Shown piece after piece: positions 55,498-64,000 of a stretch of 64,000 bases of DNA (the first letter of the stretch is position 1; each line of letters opens with the position of its first letter). A model generated the notes under the pieces. It searched no databases, was not told the DNA's origin, and worked only from the letters and a program-made list of their open reading frames with translations. Origin of the DNA: Monoplex corrugatus (taxonomy: Eukaryota; Mollusca; Gastropoda; Littorinimorpha; Ranellidae); contig JAPXFY010000015.1 in assembly GCA_030674185.1 (NCBI GenBank), positions 18,705,489-18,769,488 on the forward strand. The letters are read 5' to 3'. The translations under genes were made by a program, and so were the position numbers.

Positions 55498-55745
55498 ATA
55501 TGGAGTCATCCAACCACACCGATAACTTGACAAAACTCAAAACATACTAATGCTTGGAATAAAATCATCCAACCACACCAATAACTTGACAAAACTAAAA
55601 ACATACTAATGCTTGGAATAAAGTCATCCAACCACACCGATAACTTGACAAACTCGAAACATAGGCCTACGAATGCCTGGAACAAAGTCACCCATACACA
55701 CTGATAACTTGACAAAACTCAAAACATACTAATGTTTGGAATAAA
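55498..55745. repeat. Four-copy tandem repeat of about 60 bp
   Basis: The unit ATCCAACCACACCGATAACT, TGACAAAACTCAAAACATAC and TAATGCTTGGAATAAAGTC is present four times with small changes. Confidence 0.88.
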
Positions 55746-56074
55746 TTCCATATGCAGATGCCATGTTAAGGATAGAATCCAACCAGGGCATGTGCCCTAG
55801 ATGTCCACATAAGCCTAATGCACTGGTAAGGTTTTGTGGGGGGGAAAACACATTTATAATGCTGCCCACTTTGATTCTGAACGCCTACATTATATTGCTG
55901 AAATAAAACTTGTAATATACATAGCCATCATTATTCACATATACACACACAACGGCCACAATACATAAATATAATTACAACTGCGACAGCTGTTAATTAA
56001 CATCCACACTGCATGCTTATTGACAATATTGATGTAACAACCATACTATTATGTATAATTCTGACCTTATTACA

Positions 56075-59000
56075 TGGTGTGTGTGTTTCTGTAAATGTTT
56101 CTCTGTGTGTGTTGGTGAGTGTGTTTCTGTGTGTGTATCAGTGTGTTGGTGAGTGAGTTTGTTTGTGTGTTTGTGCAAGTGTGTGTCTGTGTGTGTTTGT
56201 ATGTGTGTTAGTGTGTTTTTCTGTACGCTGTTTGTGTTAGTGAGTGTATTTGTGTTTGTGTATGCTGCATGTGTGTCAGTGTGTATATTTGTGTCTGTGT
56301 TGTGTTTCCGTTAGTGTGTGTGTTTGTGTGTATATCTGCTGTCTAGGTGTGTTCAGTGAATGTTAGCGTGTGTTCATGTTTGTATGTGTGTTAGTGTGTG
56401 TGCTGTAAATATGTTAGTGTGTGTGTTAGTGTGCTTGTATGTATGTTTGTGTGTGTGTTTGTATGTGATGATGTATATTAGTGTGTGTGTGCTGCATGTG
56501 TGTGCTGCATGTGTGTGTATTAGTTTGTGTGTGCTGTCTGTTAGTGTACGTGTGTTAGTGTGCGTGTGTTAGTAGGCCTATGTGTATTTGTGGTGTTAGT
56601 ATGTGTGGTTGTGTGTGTGTGTTTGAGTGTGTGTTTACATGTGTGTTATGTGTGTGTTTGTATGCATGTTAGTGTGTATGTGTGTTAGTGAGTATGTGTT
56701 GTGTGCGTGTTTGTTTGTGTGTTAGTGTGTAGGTATGTGTATAATGGGTGTGTTTGTAAGTGTATATTATTTGTGTTTGTATGTGTGTTAGTGTATGTGT
56801 TAGTGCATGTGAGTTAGTATGTGTGGTTGTATGTGTTTGTGTGTATGTTAGTGTGAATGTGTGTTAGCATGTTCGTATGTGTGTTGGTTTGTATGTGTGT
56901 ATGTGTGTTCGTATGTGTGCTGTATGTGTGTTTATGAGTGTATTTGTGTGTGTGTTAGTGTATAGGCCTATGTGTTTGTGTGTATGTCGTATGTGTATGT
57001 ATGCATTATGTGTGTGTTAGTGGGTGTGTCTGTAAGTGTGTACGTTATTTGTTAGTGTGAGTTTGTGTGCTGTGTTAGTGTGTGTGTTTTGTATGTGTGT
57101 TAGTGTGTGTGTTTGTATATGTGTGTGTGTTTGTGTGTTAGTAATGAGTTTGTATATGTGTGTTAGTGTGTGTGTTTGTATATGTGTGTTAGTGTGTGTG
57201 CTGTATGTGTGTTAGTGTGTGTGTTTCTGTATGCTGTTTGTGTTACTTTGTGTGTGTTTATGTATGCTGTATGTGTGTTAGTGAGTGTGTTTGTTTTAGT
57301 GTTTATGTGTATTTTTTGTATGTGTTATATGAGTGTTAGTGGGTGTGTTTGTAAGTGTGTGTTATTTGTGTTTGTCTATTTGTATGTGTGTTAGTGTGCA
57401 TGTGTTAGTATGTGTATTTGTGTGTGTTAGTATGAGTGGTTGTGTGTGTTTAGTATGTGTGTTTTGTGTGCTGTATGTGTGGTAGTGTGTGTGTGTTTGT
57501 ATGTATGTGTGTGTTTTGTGTATGTGTGTGTTAGCATGATGTGTACTGAGTGTGTGTGTTTGTATGTGTGTTAGTGTGAGTTTCTGTACGCTGTTTGCGT
57601 TAGTGAGTGTGTGGTGTTGTGTGTGATGCATGTATGTCAGTGAGTGTGTGTGTTGTATGTGTATTTGTGTGTATGTTTGTGTGTTAGTGGATGTGTTTGC
57701 AAGTGTACTTTATTTGTGTTTTGTATGTGTTAGTGTGGGGTAATATGTGTGATAGTGTGTATGTGTGCTGTATGTGTGGTAGTGTGTGTGCTATTGGTGT
57801 GTTTTGTATGTCTGTTTGTATGTGTGTTTTTGTGTGCTGTATGTGTTAGTGTGTGTGTGTCTGTGTAAGTGTTGTATGTGTGTTAGTGTGTGTGTTTGTA
57901 AGTGCTGTATGTGTATTGTATGTGTGTGAGTGTACGTGCTCTATGTGGTGTTGTATGTTTGTGTGTTTGTATGTTTGTGTGTTGTGTATGTTTGTGTGTT
58001 GTTTGTGTGTTGTGTTGTAGGTGTGTGTATGTTTTATATGTTACTGGGTGTGTGTGTTCTTTGCATGTGTGCGTGTTGTATGTGTGTTTTTGTGTGCACG
58101 TGTGCTGTATGTGTTTAAGTATGTGTGTGCGTTGTATGTATGTTAGTGTGTGTGTGCTGTAAGTGTGTTTGTGTGTGTGTGTTAGTATGTGTGTGTTTGT
58201 GTTGTATGTGCTGGTGTGTGTGTGTTGTATGTATGTTAGTGTGTGTGTGCTGTATGTGTGTGTGTTTTTGTGTGTGTTTGTGTTGTATGTGCTGGTGTGT
58301 GTATGTTGTGTGTTTGTGTTAGTATGTGTGTTGTTGTGTGTTTGTGTTGTATATGCTGGTGTGTGTTGTATGTATGTTTGTGTGTGTGTTAATATGTGTT
58401 TTTGTGTGTTTGTTTGTGTTGTATATGCTGGTGTGTGTGCGTTGTGTGTATGTTAGTGTGTGTGTGCTGTATGTGTGTTTGTTTGTTTGTGTTGTATGTG
58501 CTGGTGTGTGTGTGTTGTGTGCATGTTGGTGTGTGTGTTAATATGTGTGTTTTTGGTGTTTGTGTTGTATGTGCTGGTGTGTGTGCGTTGTTTGTGTGTG
58601 TGTGTGTTTTTGTGTGTGTGTTTGTGTTGTATGTGCTGGTGTGTGTGTTGTATGTATGTTAGTGTATGTGTGCTGTATGTGTTTAAGTATGTGTGTGTGT
58701 GCGTGTTGTATGTATGTTAGTGTGTGTGTGCTGTATGTGCGTTTGTGTGTGTGTGTGTGTTAGTATGTGTATTTGTGTGTGTGTGTTTGTGTTGTATGTG
58801 CTGGTGTGTTGTGTTGTATGTATGTTAGTGTGTGTGCTGTTTGTGTATGTGTGTTTTTGTGTGTGGTTTGTGTTGTATGTGCTGGTGTGTGTGTGTTGTA
58901 TGTATGTTATGTGTGTGTGCTGTATGTGTGTTTGTGTGTGTGTGTGTGTTAGTATGTGTGTTTTTATGTGTTTGTGTTGTATGTGCTGGTGTGTGTGCGT

Positions 59001-59636
59001 TGTATATATGTTAGTGTGTGTGCTTTTGTGTATGTGTTTTTTGTGTGTGTGTTGTATGTGCTGGTTGTGTTGTGTGTATGTTGGTGTGTGTGTGCTGTAT
59101 GTGTATTTGTAAGTATGTGTGTGTGAGTTGGTGTTGTATGTGCTGGTGTGTTGTATGTATGTTGGGTGTTTTGTTTGTGTATTTGTATGTTTGTGTGTGT
59201 TAGTGGGTTTGTTTGTGTGTTAGTGTGTGTGTCAGTGTGTTTGTGTGTGCTAGTGTGTGTGTGTTACATGCATGTTAGTGTGTGTGATGTATGTATGTTA
59301 GTGTGTATGCTTATGTGTACTGTATGTGTGTTTGTGTGTATGTGTCTGTGCTTATAATTACATTAGTGTGTGTTTTATGTGTGTTCATGTGTGTGTTTGT
59401 GTGTTCACTGTGTGTGTTAGTATGTGAGTTTCTGTGGGTTTTTTTTGTGTGTGCTGTGTTTGTACGTTTGTATATGTGTATGTTTTATGTGTGAATGTTT
59501 TATGTGTGATGTATGTGTGTTTGTGTGATAATGTGTATATTTGTGTATGTTGTATTTGTGTGTTAGTGTGTCTGTGTTGTAGGGGTGTTAGTGTGTGTGT
59601 CTGTATGTGTGTACTTTTGTGTATATTAGTGTGTAT
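56075..59636. repeat. GT-rich minisatellite, 3.6 kb
   Basis: The + strand is almost entirely G and T (TGTGTGTTAGTGTGTGTG and variants), with rare CTG and ATG. From about 58170 a higher-order pattern appears: GTTTGTGTTGTATGTGCTGG, TGTGTGTGTGTTGTATGTAT and GTTAGTGTGTGTGTGCTGTA recur about every 90-180 bp. All Cys/Val-rich open frames here are artefacts. GT-rich sequence resumes at 61617 beyond the DIRS fragment. Confidence 0.95.
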
Positions 59637-60201
59637 AATGTCTCGGAGAGCGGAACAACTCCTCCTCTGGTGCGAGGAACACTCGATTCGGCTCTCAGCA
59701 AAACATGTCCCGGGAAAGATCAACATACTTGCGGACTCTCTCAGCAGATCCCACATGGTTCTTCCCTCGGAATGGACACTGGTCCATGCAGTCCTGGAGC
59801 CAGTATGGGCAGCATGGTTCAAACCACACGTGGACCTCTTTGTCACCAGGTTCAATCACCGCCTCCCTTTGTACGTCTCTCCATTTCCCGACCCAGTGGC
59901 CGGCGTAGATGCCTATCGATTCCATGGTCGAACCTCATCGGCTATGCTTTCCCCCATTCCCCATTCTGGGGAAAGTACTGCGGAAGGCCAGGGAGGACTC
60001 GGCGACATTGATCCTTGTCGCACCCAAATGGCCAGCCCAAGCATGGTACCCAGAACTTCTGCACCTGTCCATGTGCCGCCGCTAAAACTCGCGGTGTCGG
60101 GTCGCTCCCTCCTTCAACCCAGGTCAGGCATTCCGCACGGCAATCCAGAGGTTCTAAACCTTCACGCCTGGATGCTGTGCGGGACTCGATGTCTTCATTA
60201 G
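59637..60201 (+). pseudogene. DIRS RNase H C-terminal part, 5'-truncated
   Basis: The frame emerges from the GT repeat at ATGTCTCGGAG and reads MSRRAEQLLLWCEEHSIRLS, then AKHVPGKINILADSLSRSHM and FKPHVDLFVTRFNHRLPLYV. The HVPGKINILADSLSR block is the hallmark end of retroelement RNase H. The frame overlaps the recombinase frame by about 190 bp, as is usual in DIRS. Its N-terminal portion and the reverse transcriptase are missing. Confidence 0.8.
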
Positions 60202-61259
60202 GCTTGTCCCCGGCCGTAATCGGCCTTGTGCAGCAAGCTCACAGGCCGGGCACACAGGGGGTGTATAATGCCCACTGGAACGGCTGGCTCTCTTGGTGCA
60301 CCTCAAATGCGGTGTCACCCCACTCACCCTCTCGCTTGCAGTTGGCCAACTACCTCGGCTTTCTGTCAACCGAGAAAAAGCTTTCGTCCTCCTCAGTGAA
60401 GGTTTACAGGGCGGCCATCTGCACCACCATCAGTCAGTTGGGTGGTCCATCCTTTGCGCACGATCCCCTATTGCGGGATCTTGTCAGAGGGGCTTCTCTC
60501 CAGGAAGCCAGAAACCCCCGACCGTGGGATCTCTTTCTCGTCCTCTCATCCCTGAGACTCCCCCCTTACGAGCCCATCAGGGAGTGTTCTCTCAAGTTCC
60601 TCTCCTTCAAGACGGCCTTTCTCGTCTCTCTCGCGTCGGGGAGGCGCTGCAGCGAAGTGCACGCCCTTAGTGGTCTCCCCGGAGATGTTGCTTTCGAACC
60701 TGATGGCTCGATGTCTCTCCGCCTACTCCCGGAATTCTTAGCCAAGAACCAGTCGCCAGGTTCTCCCTCGCCGACCATCCCCATCCATCCCCTCACGTCT
60801 ATCCTCGCTCCGGACGACGAGGATCGCACGCTCTGCCCTGTTCGCGCCCTGCGAGCGTACAGAAAGCGGACGAAATCTTCTCGCCAGCAGCAGCGCCACC
60901 TTTTTCTCTCTTACAACGAAAACTATAGAAAGGACATTAGACGCACGTCCATCTCTCGATGGCTGAGGGAAGTCATCAAGGCTGCGTATGCGAGGTCGAG
61001 CTCAGAGTTAGCTGTCTTCTCCCCAAGGCCCCATGAGATCAGAGCATGGGCTTCTTCGCTGGCAGTCACCCACAATGCCAGCATCCAGAGCGTCCTAGAC
61101 GCCGCGTACTGGCGTTCCCCAGGCACGTTCATTCAGTTTTACCTGCGCGACGTCTCCCGTCTGCGCGAAGACGGGTCCAGGGGTATCGCTTCCGCTGTGG
61201 TGGCTCAACACCCCATCTCAGCCACACGCCCTGACTCCTGCCATTCCTCCAGGCATTAA
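60015..61259 (+). CDS. DIRS tyrosine recombinase, apparently intact
   Basis: The open frame has 414 codons. A likely start is the ATG at 60189 (MSSLGLSPAVIGLVQQAHRP); upstream it overlaps the RNase H frame. An N-terminal SAM-like part (YNAHWNGWLSWCTSNAV, LANYLGFLSTEKKLSSSSVK) is followed by the catalytic domain. The catalytic residues are Arg in LASGRRCSEVHAL (about 60640), His-x-x-Arg in PRPHEIRAWASS (61032-61043) and the nucleophile Tyr in GTFIQFYLRD (61140-61142). The enzyme would integrate circular DNA without target duplication. No stops are seen, so the copy is young or constrained. Confidence 0.85.
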   Translation: MSHPNGQPKHGTQNFCTCPCAAAKTRGVGSLPPSTQVRHSARQSRGSKPSRLDAVRDSMSSLGLSPAVIGLVQQAHRPGTQGVYNAHWNGWLSWCTSNAVSPHSPSRLQLANYLGFLSTEKKLSSSSVKVYRAAICTTISQLGGPSFAHDPLLRDLVRGASLQEARNPRPWDLFLVLSSLRLPPYEPIRECSLKFLSFKTAFLVSLASGRRCSEVHALSGLPGDVAFEPDGSMSLRLLPEFLAKNQSPGSPSPTIPIHPLTSILAPDDEDRTLCPVRALRAYRKRTKSSRQQQRHLFLSYNENYRKDIRRTSISRWLREVIKAAYARSSSELAVFSPRPHEIRAWASSLAVTHNASIQSVLDAAYWRSPGTFIQFYLRDVSRLREDGSRGIASAVVAQHPISATRPDSCHSSRH

Positions 61260-61616
61260 CCAGGTAAGCCCTCCATCCGGGTAGTGCTATTCTGCATTTG
61301 TGAGCCACGGCTATAGTATGTGTAATTAAAAGGAAATTTTCCTTCTAAAATTACGTTTAATCTAACATACTTACCGTGGCTCACGCAGAGTCCCTCCCTT
61401 CCTCCCCGCCTTCCTGATTCCTTCTATCCACAGTCAGGGTCTAGGTCTCCTCGAAAAGAGGAAGAGCACATGCGCATGCGCAAGACATGGATATTCTCAG
61501 AGTTACTGTCCCTTCGGACTTTATTGTTACGAGGCAGAATTGGCAAACCGCTGCCGCTTATTGCATTTGTGTAGTATGTTAGATTAAACGTAATTTTAGA
61601 AGGAAAATTTCCTTTT

Positions 61617-61935
61617 GTGTGTGTAAATTTAGTGAGTAAAAGTGTGTGTACAGTGTGAACACTTGTGTTAGTGTACATGTGTGTGTGTGTGTGTGACACT
61701 CCACACGGACACACAATACATGTGTGTGTGCACGTGTGTGTGAGTGTACTACAAATATAGTACCTCACACACAGTGCACACACATGTGTATGTTGTGTGT
61801 GCAGTGTGTGTGAGTGTACTATTTGTGTCATGTATGTGTTGGTGTACTCTGTGTGTGGTGTTTGTGTGTGTGTGGTGTTGGTGTGTGGTGTGTGTGTGTG
61901 TGTGTGTGTGTGTGTTGTCTGTCTGTCTGTTTTAT
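61617..61935. repeat. GT/AC-rich repeat, right flank
   Basis: GT repeats with short AC inversions (ACACTCCACACGGACACACA; CTCACACACAGTGCACACAC) continue after the DIRS end, then TGTCTGTCTGTCTG. Confidence 0.85.
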
Positions 61936-62104
61936 ATTACAAATCAGTCAGCTATCTTTAAGCTCGCAAAATCAAGTCAAACCAAATGAATCATTCCTCT
62001 TGATATGCAAGATTGACGACTGTCTTCTAAATATTATCTGCTTCAAGGAAACAACTAAACATGAGGTTCAAAATCGAACAGAATGGCACAAATACATCCC
62101 AGCG

Positions 62105-62936
62105 TTTCTGAATAGAGCTTAAATGTATTATTCTCATGGCCAGTATGACACAACCTTATGCCAGAGTTTCTGAATAAGGATAAATGTATCATTATCATGG
62201 CCAGAATGACACAACCTTATGCCAGAGTTTCTGAATGAAGGATAAATGTATCTATCATGGCCAGAATGACACAACTTTATGCCAGTGTTTCTGAATAAAG
62301 GATAAATGTATCATTATCAGGGCAAGAATGATACTATATGCCAGAGTTTCTGAATAAAGGATAAATGTATCATTATCAGGGCAAGAATTCTGCCAGTGTT
62401 TCTGAATAAAGGATAAATGTATCATTATCAGGGCAAGAATTCTGCCAGTGTTTCTGAATAAAGGATAAATGTATCATTATCAGGGCAAGAATTCTGCCAG
62501 TGTTTCTGAATAAAGGATAAATGTATCATTATCATGGCAAGAATGATACTATATGCCAGAGTTTCTGAATAAAGGATAAATGTATCATTATCATGGCCAG
62601 AATGACACAACTTTATGCCAGTGTTTCTGAATAAAGAATAAATGTATCATTATCATGGCCAGGATGACAACTTTATGGCAGTATTTTTGAATAAAGGATA
62701 AATGTATCATTCTCAGGGCCAGAATGATACTATATGCCAGTGTTTCTGAATAAAGAATAAATGTATCATTATCATGGTCAGAATGACGCAACTTTATGCC
62801 AGTATTTCTTAATAAAGGATAAATGTATCATTATCATGGCCAGAATGACAACTACATGCCCGTGTTTCTGAATTAAGGTTAAATGTACCATTCTGATGGC
62901 CAAAATGACACAACTACATGTTGGTATTTCTCAACA
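62105..62936. repeat. 62-bp satellite, left block
   Basis: About 14 units of TGAATAAAGGATAAATGTAT, CATTATCATGGCCAGAATGA, CACAACTTTATGCCAGTGTT and TC. Three consecutive units near 62380-62520 are shortened to about 52 bp. Confidence 0.92.
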
Positions 62937-63455
62937 TTATCGTTATTTTTGTTTAAAGCCCAGCCGACTGCGCAGAGCCGTGTCAAGGCTGTAACTGTCT
63001 CAAAACACACACAACACTTTAACAGGAAAAAAAGAGAAAGAAAACTAAGTACACATATCAATACATTTGTGCACATACTCTAAGGAGATACCCTTGGCAC
63101 TGACCAGTCTAATTTATCGCACAGGGGTTTTTAAAAACATACCTGAATACAAATTCAAATACAGCATAAGGACACTAACGGGCCTAAATTACCTAAAATT
63201 GCTTCTGCATATCTCATTTCCCTAGAGCCAAGAATGCACCAATTATCAATCCTAAGAGAAAGTACGTAAGAGTTTACTGAACACATACAGGTGAATGAAC
63301 CAGCAAGGCAGAAAATGATAGGAAGAAATAACAGAAAGCAGAGGAACAAGGCAGAAACAAAGAGAGTGACAGAAAAGAGGAAATTCCTAGCACAAAACTT
63401 CCAGAAGGTGGGGATACTATTTGTACTAAAAGAGCCCCCGGCATCCCCACAGGAG
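62937..63455 (-). mobile_element. R1 retroposon inserted in the satellite, with target duplication
   Basis: It is antisense: the 3' end (GTTTAAAGCCCAGCCGACTG) is on the left and the head (GCCCCCGGCATCCCCACAGG) on the right. TTTCTCAACA flanks both sides (about 62927 and 63459). The satellite unit itself contains this phrase, so insertion into one unit with duplication explains it. This defines R1 as a retroposon of about 520 bp or more. Confidence 0.8.
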
Positions 63456-63875
63456 TGTTTCTCAACAGAGAATAAAAATGTATTACCGTTATTCTCATGA
63501 CCAGAGTGGCACAACTACATGCCAGTATTTCTCAACACAAAATAAATGTATTATTCTCATGACCAGAACGGCACAACTACATGCCAGTATTTCTCAACAC
63601 AAAATAAATGTATTATTCTCATGACCAGAACGGCACAACTACATGCCAGTATTTCTCAACACAAAATAAATGTATTATTCTCATGACCAGAACGGCACAA
63701 CTACATGCCAGTATTTCTCAACACAAAATAAATGTATTATTCTCATGACCAGAACGGCACAACTACATGCCAGTATTTCTCAACACAAAATAAATTATCA
63801 TTCTCATGACCAGAGTGGCACAACTACATGCCAGTATTTCTCAACAGAGAATAAATACATTACTCTCACAACATG
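63456..63875. repeat. 62-bp satellite, right block
   Basis: About seven units of TCAACACAAAATAAATGTAT, TATTCTCATGACCAGAACGG and CACAACTACATGCCAGTATT. They are more uniform than the left block and differ from it, for example ACGGCACAAC versus ATGACACAAC. Confidence 0.92.
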
Positions 63876-64000
63876 AACTAAGTTTTCATTTGGAATTTTA
63901 TTCCTGTTTTCTTTTTGCACATGGCTTATAAATGTCTGGACTTACACCATAACTGTTTATAAATGGTCTGTATTGTTTACATGATGATATTATTGTACAT

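Larger units (their letters stand above)
59637..61616 (+). mobile_element. DIRS-type retrotransposon fragment (3' part)
   Basis: In order it carries an RNase H tail, an overlapping tyrosine recombinase, and a 3' region with a perfect inverted pair of 43 bp (61328-61370 and 61574-61616). A smaller palindrome, GAGCCACGG / CCGTGGCTC, encloses the left copy (about 61301-61382). DIRS elements use inverted ends plus an internal complementary region, so this layout fits. The 5' part with gag and reverse transcriptase is absent. GT-rich repeat lies on both sides. Confidence 0.82.

Noticed and set aside
56360..59494. Many Cys/Val-rich frames that look like secreted or membrane proteins
   Set aside because: They are simple GT-repeat translations.
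62105..63875. Regular 62-bp repeats that could suggest a CRISPR array
   Set aside because: There are no unique spacers between short repeats; the whole 62-bp unit is repeated, and the genome is eukaryotic.

Overview
This is a window of an animal nuclear genome. It carries spliced genes with GT-AG introns, dense microsatellites and many families of eukaryotic transposable elements. The only host gene I can support is the 3' two-thirds of an Atrophin/RERE orthologue (Drosophila Grunge) on the + strand. The protein divergence, the repeat load and the mix of elements (DIRS, Mutator-like, piggyBac-like, tRNA-like SINEs) suggest a mollusc, perhaps a gastropod. That placement is inference, not proof.

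Atrophin gene (about 5.4 to 43.9 kb). Thirteen coding exons can be joined with consistent splice phases into about 1,240 residues. The window opens in an intron. The first exon (5421) holds the second half of the GATA-type zinc finger. Next come Ser/Lys-rich linkers, a 1.6-kb Pro/Ser-rich exon, the Atrophin core (FIKVLDRG...CSRCDLVFKPL...LAKKREER), the DTPALRQLSEYARPH motif, the RE-rich helix, the His-rich segment and the C-terminal helix ending in a TAG at 43925-43927. The ELM2 and SANT domains must lie upstream of the window. Introns are large because they are filled with repeats.

Intron contents. The 8.5-kb intron after the DTPALR exon holds a decayed Mutator-like element with an intron, two piggyBac-type deletion derivatives bounded by TTAA, and a BED-finger element. 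Other introns hold a MADF-domain element with good terminal inverted repeats, a hAT-like element nested inside a retroposon, a 5'-truncated LINE with an 11-bp target duplication, and many copies of two unnamed families. R1 is a roughly 0.5-0.7-kb retroposon. M1 is a 75-195-bp foldback element flanked by TTAA. Several non-autonomous DNA elements keep only the N-terminal, DNA-binding part of a transposase.

Downstream (43.9 to 64 kb). I see no further host gene. The region holds a probable 3'UTR, a nearly 3-kb giant palindrome built of three foldback modules and oppositely oriented 52-bp minisatellites (about 50.99-53.96 kb), a 3.6-kb GT-rich minisatellite, a DIRS-type fragment with an open tyrosine-recombinase frame (59.64-61.62 kb), and a 62-bp satellite split by an R1 insertion.

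The most notable observations are the giant nested palindrome; the recurrent N-terminal-only transposase derivatives; an M1 copy that supplies an in-frame alternative splice acceptor to an Atrophin exon; a tandem array that has copied the acceptor of another exon four times; and a symmetric 58-codon exon that I do not recognise from vertebrate atrophins.
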